NCBI GenBank assembly: GCA_035641235.1
Contig: DASQUP010000196.1
Location: 1-10,614 of the forward strand
From: DASQUP01 sp035641235
GTDB lineage: Bacteria > Actinomycetota > CADDZG01 > WHSQ01
DNA length: 10,614 nucleotides
Reading direction: 5' to 3'
Shown here: in pieces, positions 1 to 6,946 of the stretch
Layout: each line of letters opens with the position of its first letter
Numbering within the stretch: position 1 is the stretch's first letter
Translations under genes and position numbers: made by a program
The notes under the pieces: generated by a model
What the model saw: only the letters and a program-made list of their open reading frames with translations
What the model was told of the DNA's origin: nothing
The model's database searches: none

Positions 1-402
1 CTCGTGCAAGACGACCGGGATCGTCGCACCCTTTGTAGTGCTGAAGAGACGGCCCAGGCCGAGGATGCCCAGCACACCGGCAAGCAGGGCCGAATCTCCG
101 GGGAAGGCCCAGGACCACAGCGGCAGCGTCACCATGAGCAAGCAGCGAAGCAGGTTCGTCCACACGAGCAGCTTGCGGCGGTCCCACCGATCGACGAACA
201 CGCCGAGGAACGGAGAGAACACCGAGTAGGGGAGCAAGGTGAGGGCAAACAAAGCAAGAATTTTCTCGGGTGTGCTCTCTTGCAGGGGATCGAGAACCAG
301 AACCGTGGCGAGCACGGCCTGCGCGATCCCGTCGGCTCCCTGGCCGAGGAATTGCGCGCCGAGCAGGCGGCGGTAGTCCCGCTCTGCGAGTAGATCCCTC
401 AC
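1..402 (-). CDS. MFS transporter, N-terminal part (truncated by window edge)
   Basis: The minus strand is open from a GTG at 402 to the window edge (134 codons), with an in-frame TAG two codons upstream, so the N-terminus is at or after this GTG. The translation begins VRDLLAERDYRRLLGAQFLG and shows hydrophobic segments at about residues 12-37, 48-70 and 79-95. Residues 67-77 read GVFVDRWDRRK, the cytoplasmic loop motif (G-x3-D-R-x-x-R-R/K) between helices 2 and 3 of major facilitator proteins. The substrate cannot be told; the opening resembles the drug-efflux-like MFS permeases common in actinobacteria. It lies downstream of ino1 on the same strand after a 234-nt gap in which I see no gene, so it probably has its own promoter. 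The Shine-Dalgarno sequence is poor. The C-terminal two thirds lie outside the window. Confidence 0.85.
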   Translation of the reverse strand, partial: MRDLLAERDYRRLLGAQFLGQGADGIAQAVLATVLVLDPLQESTPEKILALFALTLLPYSVFSPFLGVFVDRWDRRKLLVWTNLLRCLLMVTLPLWSWAFPGDSALLAGVLGILGLGRLFSTTKGATIPVVLHE

Positions 403-636
403 GAACTAGCCGCGTTCGAACCTGTGGTCATCAGACGACAATATGTCCGCCTGTGACTAGTGCCTCGGCCAGTGATGTTTGCGAGGTTCTGCGGCGCGAA
501 AAACAAGGCTGGCAAGGCCGCAGGGAGGGTGCGTACCAGGAGCGTACGTGCCCGACCGAGAACGCAGCCAGGCGCAGCTTTTTCGCCCGCAGAGCCCTAC
601 CGACATTGCTGGTCGAGGCACTAAATGAAGCAGTGG

Positions 637-1782
637 CTACTCCTTGAGGTTGACGGCGTCCTGGAGCCGGAGAGGAGAGCTGTGCCCGTTTGTCGACACA
701 GCCACGTGCGGAGAATCTCCGTGGATGAATGCCTCGAGCATCTCCCGGGCGTCGTCGTCCGAGTACTGGACCGGCGGCGACTTCATGAAGTACGCGCTCG
801 GCGCGAGGAGCGGCCCACCAATTCCTCGGTCGATGGCGAGTTTGGCGCACCGAACCGCATCGATCACAACGCCGGCGGAATTGGGGGAGTCCCAGACCTC
901 GAGCTTCACTTCCATCGAAATGGGAACGTCCCCGAACTCGCGGCCCTCGATCCTGATGTAGGCCCACTTGCGGTCCTTTAGCCACGGCACGTGGTCGGAG
1001 GGCCCGATGTGGATGTCGTCCGGATCGATCCCGTGCGCGATCTGCGAAGTTACCGACTGCGTCTTGGAGATCTTTTTCGACTGCAGGCGCTCGTTCTCGA
1101 GCATGTTCTTGAAGTCCATGTTGCCGCCGAAGTTGAGCTGGTATGTGTTGTCGATGACGACGCCTCGATCCTCGAAGAGCTTCGACAGCATGCGGTGCGT
1201 GATGGTCGCCCCGACCTGGCTCTTGATGTCGTCCCCGATGATCGGAACGCCCCGGAGCGAGAACCGTGCTGCCCAGTCCTCGTCGGTAGCGATGAAAACG
1301 GGCATGCAGTTGACGAAACCGATGCCGGCGTCGAGCGCCTGCTCGGCGTAGAAGCGAGCCGCTTCCTCGGACCCAACGGGCAGGTAGTTGACGAGGACGT
1401 CGGTCCCGGTCTCCCGGAGAACCTTCGCCACGTCGACGGGGGGGAGGTCCGACTCGGTGATCGAGTCCCGGTAGTAGTAGCCCAATCCATCGAGCGTATG
1501 CCCGCGCTGGACCTTCACACCGGATTCGGGGACGTCGGCGAACTTAACGGTGTTGTTGGGCTCCGTCCAGATGGCTTCGCCCAGGTCCAGACCGACTTTG
1601 TTTGCGTCGACGTCGAATGCGCAGGAGAACTCGATGTCGGACACGTGGTACTGGTCGAGATTGACGTGCATCAGCCCGGGCACAAGTTCGTCGGCACGCG
1701 CCTTCGCGTAGTACTCCACGCCCTGCACCAGCGACGACGAGCAATTGCCCACGCCGACCATGCCGACTCGGACTTTGGACAT
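637..1782 (-). CDS. ino1: Inositol-3-phosphate synthase (myo-inositol-1-phosphate synthase)
   Basis: NAD+-dependent cytoplasmic enzyme that converts D-glucose 6-phosphate to 1D-myo-inositol 3-phosphate, the entry to phosphatidylinositol, PI mannosides and mycothiol in actinobacteria. The 381-residue product matches mycobacterial Ino1 closely as I recall it. Visible features are a Rossmann glycine motif GVGNCSSS (10-17), NYLPVGSEEA (132-141), the catalytic-domain block GDDIKSQVGAT (183-193), NFGGNMDF (217-224), KKISKTQ (236-242), SDHVPWLKDRKWAYIR (262-277), KLEVWDSPNSAG (293-304) and MKSPP (333-337). The ATG at 1782 is preceded by a strong GGGGGAG ribosome-binding site. It starts 14 nt after the padR stop, so the two are probably co-transcribed. 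About 25 residues follow the point where I recall mycobacterial Ino1 ending; this tail is polar and unlike any domain I know. Confidence 0.97.
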   Translation of the reverse strand: MSKVRVGMVGVGNCSSSLVQGVEYYAKARADELVPGLMHVNLDQYHVSDIEFSCAFDVDANKVGLDLGEAIWTEPNNTVKFADVPESGVKVQRGHTLDGLGYYYRDSITESDLPPVDVAKVLRETGTDVLVNYLPVGSEEAARFYAEQALDAGIGFVNCMPVFIATDEDWAARFSLRGVPIIGDDIKSQVGATITHRMLSKLFEDRGVVIDNTYQLNFGGNMDFKNMLENERLQSKKISKTQSVTSQIAHGIDPDDIHIGPSDHVPWLKDRKWAYIRIEGREFGDVPISMEVKLEVWDSPNSAGVVIDAVRCAKLAIDRGIGGPLLAPSAYFMKSPPVQYSDDDAREMLEAFIHGDSPHVAVSTNGHSSPLRLQDAVNLKE

Positions 1783-1796
1783 TTTCTCCCCCTTGC

Positions 1797-2408
1797 CTAC
1801 GGCGAGTTGGTCGGCCGCGCCTCAGGGGCCGGGCCGAGATTCGGGTTTCGTTCTTTGGTGATCAGCTCATCGATCCATGCGATGTCGCTCTGGGTTGAGA
1901 GCAGATCGTGGTTCTGAAGCGAAAGCGCGTACGAGTCGATGCGCTCCCGGTACTCACGCAAGTTGGCCTTCAGCTGCGCCAGCTTGTCCTGCAGGTAAGC
2001 CCGACGACGCTCCAGAAGAGCGAGGCGCGCCTCGGGGCCCAGGTAGCGGAAGAACGCGAGCTTGAGAGTGAAGTGCTCGTGATCGACCGCGGCCCCGGTT
2101 TCTTCGAGCATGAGGGCGAACATGTCCTCACCTCGTTGCGTGATGCGGTAGACGGTCTTGCGCCGCCCCGCTGTGGTCTTCGTGGCCTTTCCACTGCGGC
2201 CGGTCCGGCGCCGGGGTGTGGCCGTCTCCACCTTCTCGACGGCGCCCGCCTTGGCCAGCCGTCGCAGGGTCGGATACAACGAGCCCCAGGAGACCTGCCA
2301 GAACGGTCCGAGCATGGCGCCGAGCTGTTTGCGCAGCTCATAGCCGTGCATGTCCCGCTCCTTGAGCAGGCCGAGCACCGGGAGCTCGAGAACACCTGGC
2401 TGTTTCAT
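1797..2408 (-). CDS. PadR-family transcriptional regulator, likely regulator of ino1
   Basis: A 203-residue protein from the ATG at 2408, which has a GGAGG ribosome-binding site 3-4 nt upstream; longer in-frame extensions run through the operator repeats and are unlikely. Residues 7-95 form the PadR winged helix-turn-helix: LELPVLGLLKERDMHGYELR, then WGSLYPTLRRLAKAGAVE, then a wing ending VYRITQRG. The wing holds an unusually long basic insert (about 64-82, rich in Arg, Lys, Thr and Gly). Residues 100-185 look like the C-terminal helical domain of the PadR/AphA group (Vir_act_alpha_C), with a charged coiled-coil stretch (RRRAYLQDKLAQLKANLREY) typical of dimerisation. The gene order padR-ino1 mirrors Rv0047c-Rv0046c of M. 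tuberculosis. Autoregulation and control of ino1 are inferred from the operon arrangement and the adjacent repeat array; the ligand is unknown. Confidence 0.93.
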   Translation of the reverse strand: MKQPGVLELPVLGLLKERDMHGYELRKQLGAMLGPFWQVSWGSLYPTLRRLAKAGAVEKVETATPRRRTGRSGKATKTTAGRRKTVYRITQRGEDMFALMLEETGAAVDHEHFTLKLAFFRYLGPEARLALLERRRAYLQDKLAQLKANLREYRERIDSYALSLQNHDLLSTQSDIAWIDELITKERNPNLGPAPEARPTNSP

Positions 2409-2438
2409 GATCCTCCGTGTGTTGGTAATGTCTCGCAG

Positions 2439-2504
2439 CGATATATCGACGCGTACTATCGCGCTGATATATCGACTTGATATATCAACACGATATACGC
2501 GATT
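2439..2504. promoter_or_regulatory. GATATATC operator array, five 13-bp units, upstream of padR-ino1
   Basis: Units begin at 2440, 2453, 2466, 2479 and 2492, exactly 13 bp apart. Units 1, 3 and 4 contain a perfect GATATATC; unit 5 has GATATACG and unit 2 has the degenerate GTACTATC. Unit 1 is inside the palindrome CGATATATCG (2439-2448). Units 3 and 4 form an interrupted dyad at 2465-2487: TGATATATC, 5-nt spacer GACTT, GATATATCA. The AT-rich words stand out in this GC-rich region. The array is 30-95 bp ahead of the padR start, where promoter and operator are expected, so it is probably the autoregulatory PadR binding region. It could also affect the divergent gene at 2672. Confidence 0.72.
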
Positions 2505-2671
2505 TGGCAAACGCGGCTTCGGCGGGGTGCCGGCCGCCGAGATGGCAATCAACCACCACCTGCCGGGGTTCAGTTTCCATTTCGGCGCGGCGCGCCCGGA
2601 GCTGGCGCCGTCGCTGATTGAACTGCTCGAACCCTGCTGTGGATCTACAAAAAGGGGTCTACCATCGCGCG

Positions 2672-3118
2672 ATGCCGTTCTCCGGAAGGTCGTTCGACCC
2701 TACCCAGCGGCCGCCGACGCCCTCAGGGCCGGTGGTCGACTACAGCCTGGCGCGCCGGTCCCTGCTGGTGTCCCTGCGGCGAGGAATGCTCAACACGACC
2801 GACGTGTGCGACGCTCACCCGGAACTCATGCGCGCCGGCAAAAACATCGGGGAAGAGGTCGCCGATCCGTGCCCGGTCTGCTCGCACGAGGCCATCCGCT
2901 GGGTGCGTTACGTCTACGGAGACGAGCTCAAACACAACAACGGCAGGGTCGTGTATCCGACGGAGTGGCTCCACGAGCTTGCCGGCGCGCACGATCACTT
3001 CACCTGCTACGTCGTCGAAGTCTGCGTCGATTGCGGCTGGAACCACCTCGTCCGGGCGTATTCGACGGGTCGCCGGTACAACGGCGCCAGCCGTCCGAGG
3101 CGGCGTCAGCAGCAGTAG
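2672..3118 (+). CDS. DUF5318-type protein with two CxxC pairs (Rv0049-like)
   Basis: A 148-residue protein of unknown function. The core VDYSLARRSLLVSLRRG (22-38), then TDVCDAHPELMRA, and the C-terminal CVDCGWNHLVRAY match the DUF5318 family as I recall it, found next to ponA in actinobacteria. Cysteine pairs CPVC (67-70) and CVDC (118-121) suggest a zinc ribbon; C112 and H107/H109 are extra possible ligands. There is no signal peptide or membrane segment, so it is probably cytoplasmic. The tail is basic (RPRRRQQQ). I chose the ATG at 2672; an AGGGG about 14 nt upstream is a distant ribosome-binding site, and an in-frame TTG at 2618 would add 18 residues lacking family similarity. It lies 129 nt before ponA in the same direction. 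No function should be assumed. Confidence 0.85.
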   Translation: MPFSGRSFDPTQRPPTPSGPVVDYSLARRSLLVSLRRGMLNTTDVCDAHPELMRAGKNIGEEVADPCPVCSHEAIRWVRYVYGDELKHNNGRVVYPTEWLHELAGAHDHFTCYVVEVCVDCGWNHLVRAYSTGRRYNGASRPRRRQQQ

Positions 3119-3212
3119 AGACCGCCGAGCGTTACCGCCGCCCGGCAACCGAAGCCGTCCCTGCTGCGTCTAAATGCCTGTGGCGTATCAAAATGATGCT
3201 TTCAGACCAACC

Positions 3213-3218
3213 TAGACT
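3213..3218 (+). promoter_or_regulatory. Candidate -10 element of the ponA promoter
   Basis: TAGACT fits the actinobacterial TAnnnT -10 consensus. It ends 6 nt before the ATG at 3225, so transcription would start at or next to that ATG. No convincing -35 hexamer lies 16-19 nt upstream, which is common for actinobacterial promoters. Inferred from spacing and consensus only. Confidence 0.4.
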
Positions 3219-3224
3219 GCGCGC

Positions 3225-3251
3225 ATGAGCTGCGCGGGCAATCACATATGA
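3225..3251 (+). other. Possible leaderless 8-codon upstream ORF overlapping the ponA start
   Basis: ATG at 3225 opens an 8-codon frame (MSCAGNHI) whose TGA (3249-3251) overlaps the ponA ATG (3248-3250) as ATGA. Its ATG is at the expected transcription start of the -10 at 3213-3218. ponA itself lacks a recognisable Shine-Dalgarno sequence, so translation could reach it by termination-reinitiation from this mini-ORF. It may be chance, as short ORFs are frequent; the coincidence of three features makes it worth recording. Confidence 0.3.
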
Positions 3252-5506
3252 GTTCACAGAAGACGACGAAACGGCGACCGAAGGTCAAACCTCGCTCGAA
3301 GGCGCAGAGGATGCTCCTTCGCTTCGGGTGGTTGCTTCCACTCGCCGGCCTCCTCGTGGGGGCACTGGTCCTTCTCCTCACGTATGCCTTTGCCTCCATT
3401 CCCCTGCCACGCGATGTTCCCCTCGATCAGACCGCGAGGGTCTACGACCGGAACGGCAAACTCATCGGGACGTTCTCGGGAGCAGAGCGCCGCTTCATCA
3501 TCCCGGTCGAACGGATTCCCGAACACGTCAAGCAAGCCGTGATCGCCGCGGAGGACCGGAGCTTCTACGAGCACAACGGCGTTTCGCTCCGAGGAATCAC
3601 TCGCGCGGCGTGGGCCAACCTCACAGGCGGAGTTGTGTCTCAAGGTGGGTCGACAATCGATCAGCAGTACATCAAGAACGCTGTACTGAAGGATTCTTCG
3701 CGCACGATCAGCCGAAAGTTCAAAGAGGCCATTCTTGCGATCAAACTGGAGCGCCGCTACTCGAAAGGAGAGATCCTCGGCTTCTACCTGAACACGATCT
3801 ATTTGGGGCGCGGGGCGTACGGCATCGAAGCCGCGGCAAGGGCCTACTTCGACAAGAACGCCAAGGATTTGTCGGTCGCCGAGGGCGCTTACCTCGCGTC
3901 GATAATCCCTGCGCCTGAGTCGTACCAGCCGAATCGGAACCGTGAGGGCGCGCTCGAGCGGCGCAATCGAGTCCTGGGAATAATGGCCGAGGAAGGATTC
4001 ATCACCCAGGCCGAGGCCGGCCGCGCCAGGGGGGAGAAGCTCGGGACCACGAAAAAGGGCCTCGAGGACAAGAAGAACCAGACCGCGGCGTACTTCGTGG
4101 AGTGGCTGCGCCGAAAGTACCTCGAGCCCAAGTTCGGAAACGACCTCTACACGGCGGGCCTAAAGATCTACACGACGCTCGATCTCGACATGCAGCATGC
4201 AGCCGAGGAACGAATCGAGGAGGTTCTCTTCGACGAAGGTGACCCGCAGGCTTCGATTGTGTCGATGACCCCGCGTGGAGCGGTGCGTGTGTTCGTCGGT
4301 GGGCGCCACTACACCAACCTCAAACGGGCGCGCGGCACCATTTATGCGTCGGATCTTCCGGGACACCAATCCGGGTCGGCGTTGAAGCCGTTCACGCTCC
4401 TCGGTTCCATTGAGGAGGGAATTTCGCCGCAGTCCCTATTCTCGGGAGCAAGCCCGGCGACGATCGAAGATCCGGCGTGCGCGGGCCCCGACGGCCTTTG
4501 GCGACCGGAGAACTTCGGTGGGAGTTCGTACGGCACGCTGACGCTCGATCAAGCGACAACGAACTCGGTCAATACCATTTACGCGCAGCTTGCTGCGGAG
4601 ATCGGACCGCAGAAGATCGCCGACGTCTTGGATCGCTTCGGGTTCGCTCCGAAGTTCGGAGCCAAGGAGATCCCACCCAATTGTTCTCTGGCTCTCGGCG
4701 CGTTCACGTCGACACCACTCGAGATGGCCCGAGCATACGCGGGATTCGCAGGACGAGGAGAACTGCCAGAGGTAGTGCCGATCCGCTATGTGGAGAACAG
4801 TGACGGCGACTGTCTCGTGGGCTACCTGCAGAAGAGAGACGACTGCCGAGAGCGAGAGAAGGTCGGATCCGAAAAGATTGCAGAAGCTAACGACGTCGAT
4901 GTACTGACGCAGTCGCTGACACGTGTTGTGACGAGCGGCACCGCGGCTGGCACCGTCAGCCTCGGACGGCCGGTGGCGGGCAAGACTGGGACCGCGCAAG
5001 ACAACGTGGCCTCCTGGTTTGCAGGCTATGTCCCGCAACTCGCCACAGCGGTGTGGCTCGGTTATCCGCTCGAACCGGGTCCGGACGGAAAGAAGGGAAC
5101 CAACGACGACTTCGTTCCGCGTATGGGGTTCTGCGCCGATCCGAATGTCTGTCGGCCCGTCCACGGCATCGAGGTGACCGGTGGATCGTTCCCCGCCCAG
5201 ATCTGGAACGCGTACATGCTGGATGCAGTGGCGGGGCTAGAAGTTCAGGAGTTCGCGGTCCCCAGCGACATGCCCGACGAGGTGCTAAATGAAGCGCCTC
5301 CCGAGCCACCGCCGCCCACGGAATCGAAGAGCCCCAAACCGAAGCCCACCGAGGAGCCGACTCCCGATCCCGAACCCACCGAGGAGCCGACCCCCGATCC
5401 CGAACCCACCGAGCCCGCACCGACGCCGACTTCGGGCCAGGGCTTCGCCGGCGCTCTCGCCGGCGCCGTCATGGCAGCGTGGATTCGTCGGGGAGGGCCT
5501 CCATAA
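3248..5506 (+). CDS. ponA: Class A penicillin-binding protein (bifunctional transglycosylase/transpeptidase)
   Basis: This 752-residue membrane-anchored enzyme polymerises lipid II glycan strands and cross-links their peptides outside the cytoplasmic membrane. Order of parts: a basic cytoplasmic tail (1-25); one membrane anchor (about 27-49); a GT51 glycosyltransferase with catalytic Glu102 in EDRSFYEHNGV, then QGGSTIDQQ (132-140), LERRYSKGEI (167-176) and NTIYLGRGAYGIEAAA (182-197); and a transpeptidase with the three penicillin-binding motifs, S377-x-x-K380 (SALK), SVN (440-442) and KTG (579-581). The C-terminus (about 684-728) is rich in Pro, Thr and Glu, followed by a short Ala/Gly-rich end (731-752). 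There are no PASTA domains. The start is chosen by the position of the basic tail and anchor; the ribosome-binding site is absent or very weak. The position after the DUF5318 gene and before a GT87-like gene matches M. tuberculosis ponA1 (Rv0050). Confidence 0.97.
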   Translation: MSSQKTTKRRPKVKPRSKAQRMLLRFGWLLPLAGLLVGALVLLLTYAFASIPLPRDVPLDQTARVYDRNGKLIGTFSGAERRFIIPVERIPEHVKQAVIAAEDRSFYEHNGVSLRGITRAAWANLTGGVVSQGGSTIDQQYIKNAVLKDSSRTISRKFKEAILAIKLERRYSKGEILGFYLNTIYLGRGAYGIEAAARAYFDKNAKDLSVAEGAYLASIIPAPESYQPNRNREGALERRNRVLGIMAEEGFITQAEAGRARGEKLGTTKKGLEDKKNQTAAYFVEWLRRKYLEPKFGNDLYTAGLKIYTTLDLDMQHAAEERIEEVLFDEGDPQASIVSMTPRGAVRVFVGGRHYTNLKRARGTIYASDLPGHQSGSALKPFTLLGSIEEGISPQSLFSGASPATIEDPACAGPDGLWRPENFGGSSYGTLTLDQATTNSVNTIYAQLAAEIGPQKIADVLDRFGFAPKFGAKEIPPNCSLALGAFTSTPLEMARAYAGFAGRGELPEVVPIRYVENSDGDCLVGYLQKRDDCREREKVGSEKIAEANDVDVLTQSLTRVVTSGTAAGTVSLGRPVAGKTGTAQDNVASWFAGYVPQLATAVWLGYPLEPGPDGKKGTNDDFVPRMGFCADPNVCRPVHGIEVTGGSFPAQIWNAYMLDAVAGLEVQEFAVPSDMPDEVLNEAPPEPPPPTESKSPKPKPTEEPTPDPEPTEEPTPDPEPTEPAPTPTSGQGFAGALAGAVMAAWIRRGGPP
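5345..5413 (+). repeat. ponA: 30-bp tandem repeat encoding the ponA Pro/Thr/Glu-rich tail
   Basis: Two adjacent 30-bp units (5345-5374 and 5375-5404) differ at one base, and a partial third copy (5405-5413) begins CCCACCGAG. Each unit encodes ten residues, so the protein repeats TEEPTPDPEP twice (701-720). Units are in frame, so copy-number changes would only lengthen or shorten the tail. Confidence 0.9.
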
Positions 5507-6792
5507 CGACGACCAAGCCCGCCGGCGCCATTACCGCCATCGCGCCGATTGTGGCGTGTTTGGTGACCCTGGGCGCGGGTTTTGCCCTCAAGGGGCAGTG
5601 CCTGGATCCGTGGACGGACTTCCACCAATACGAATCGCTCTGCTACAACGACCTCCAACCCCTGTGGTCGGCACGCGGCATCGCCGAGCGCACTTTTCCG
5701 TACGTGAGCGGAAGCATCGAGAGGGGGGAGCTGGCGGACGGCGCCATCGAGTATCCGGTGCTCACCGGAGTCTTCATGTGGGCGAGTGGAGCGTTTGCTC
5801 GGACGTCCAATGCATATCTCGTCCACTCGGCGTTGTTGTTGGCGCCCTTCGGGGTTCTGGTTGCGTGGCTGCTTGGGCGCCTCACCGGCCTGCGATCGCT
5901 GTTGTGGGCAGCGGCACCGGCGCTTGCCCTCTATGCGTTCCACAACTGGGATCTTCTCGTTGTGGCCGCCACCGTTTGCGGGCTGTACCTCTGGCTTGCC
6001 GGCCGGCCGGTCGGCGCCGGGGTCAGTTTCGGTATCGGTGGGGCTCTCAAGTTGTACCCGTTGGCGTTCCTCGTTCCTGTGTTCCTTGCGCTCGTGGCCG
6101 CGGGCAGGCGACGAACGGCGTCCTATGTGGCGGCAGCCGGACTGGGCACCTTTGCGGTGATCAATCTGCCCTTCGTTCTTGCGAACTTCTCCGGCTGGTG
6201 GGCGACGTTTGAGTTCCACCGCGCCCGGGGGCCGAACTTCGACAACATCTGGAGCATTCGAGACTGGGGGCCGATCAGCCTTCCGACCCTGTCGCCGGGT
6301 CGGCTCAATCTCGTCACGGCGGTGCTTACTGCGGTGTTTGTCCTCGCCGCGCTGGCCGTCGGATGGTCGCGTGCCAGACGCAGCGGTCATTTCCCCGTTC
6401 TCGAGGTTTGTGCGGCGCTTCTCGCAGCGTTTTTGTTGTGGAACAAGGTGCATTCTCCCCAATACGCGCTGTGGCTGCTCCCCTTCTTCGTTCTCACCCG
6501 GGTTCACATCGGCTGGTGGGCGGCGTACACGGTGGCGGATCTGGCCACTTACATCGGCACCTTCAGGTTCTTCTTCGACGTGTGCTCCGACGAAGGGTGT
6601 GTAGTCGGCGACCCAACTGTCGCCCAGCACCTCATGAACGCCGGGGTATTCATCCGTGCGGGTCTTCTGCTGACACTGTTTTTTGTATTCCTGAGAGAAA
6701 AAACCGGCGGTGACCCCTCATCACGGCCTGTTGTGTCGCACCCCTCCGCTACGTTGGCTTCCGTCGGAGAAGGAGCCACACAGCCCGACTGA
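5479..6792 (+). CDS. GT87-like polytopic membrane glycosyltransferase (Rv0051-like)
   Basis: A 437-residue protein with about ten or eleven hydrophobic helices (first at 18-38, last at about 388-405), the layout of GT-C mannosyl/arabinosyltransferases that use polyprenol-phosphate sugars. The first outer loop holds acidic residues (D43, D47, E52, D58), where GT-C enzymes have their catalytic Asp. EYPVLTG (91-97) and GGALKLYPLAF (187-197) match conserved Tyr-Pro-containing stretches of GT87/DUF2029 proteins. Sugar and acceptor cannot be told. The assigned GTG overlaps the last 28 nt of ponA, so translation is probably coupled. No ribosome-binding site precedes that GTG; a purine-rich GGGGAGGG (5490-5497) lies inside the overlap and no ATG or GTG follows it at normal spacing, so the exact start is uncertain. 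The gene occupies the position of Rv0051 in M. tuberculosis. Confidence 0.85.
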   Translation: MDSSGRASITTTKPAGAITAIAPIVACLVTLGAGFALKGQCLDPWTDFHQYESLCYNDLQPLWSARGIAERTFPYVSGSIERGELADGAIEYPVLTGVFMWASGAFARTSNAYLVHSALLLAPFGVLVAWLLGRLTGLRSLLWAAAPALALYAFHNWDLLVVAATVCGLYLWLAGRPVGAGVSFGIGGALKLYPLAFLVPVFLALVAAGRRRTASYVAAAGLGTFAVINLPFVLANFSGWWATFEFHRARGPNFDNIWSIRDWGPISLPTLSPGRLNLVTAVLTAVFVLAALAVGWSRARRSGHFPVLEVCAALLAAFLLWNKVHSPQYALWLLPFFVLTRVHIGWWAAYTVADLATYIGTFRFFFDVCSDEGCVVGDPTVAQHLMNAGVFIRAGLLLTLFFVFLREKTGGDPSSRPVVSHPSATLASVGEGATQPD

Positions 6793-6883
6793 CCGTGTGG
6801 AGACTCGGATGGTGGGACTGAAAGGAGGTGCTAGCATTCTGGCGGCGCGGCCACTCGGCAGCGTGAACGATCCCCTGCCCGAT

Positions 6884-6907
6884 CGACCTTCCGCATTGCG
6901 GTGGGCG
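6884..6907 (+). promoter_or_regulatory. Hairpin in the rpsF leader, possible S6:S18 autoregulatory site
   Basis: CCGC (6891-6894) pairs with GCGG (6898-6901) around loop ATT. After a TT/T internal loop, CC (6887-6888) pairs with GG (6903-6904), and CG/CG pairs extend it further. It lies 40 nt ahead of the rpsF start in a 154-nt leader. In many bacteria the bS6:bS18 complex binds its own rpsF leader, so an RNA element is expected here. I cannot confirm the known consensus from memory. A second hairpin, GGGC-6 nt-GCCC, lies at 6910-6923. Confidence 0.3.
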
Positions 6908-6946
6908 GCGGGCCTCGGAGCCCGGCTCGAGTCCAGAGGAGGATGA

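Noticed and set aside
402..418. Inverted repeat CGAAC-7 nt-GTTCG next to the MFS start, resembling a LexA box
   Set aside because: LexA boxes need a 4-nt spacer; 7 nt puts the half-sites out of register.
405..425. GGTTCGAA on the minus strand, resembling a tRNA T-loop
   Set aside because: The flanking bases do not form a T-stem and no acceptor, D or anticodon arm can be built.
991..1917. 308-codon plus-strand open frame opposite ino1
   Set aside because: Antisense to a strongly conserved enzyme; Val/Asp/Arg-rich shadow translation.
5245..6630. 461-codon open frame on the minus strand opposite the ponA tail and GT87-like gene
   Set aside because: Low-complexity Arg/Gly/Glu-rich translation with no recognisable domain; it mirrors high-GC codon use of well-supported genes on the plus strand.
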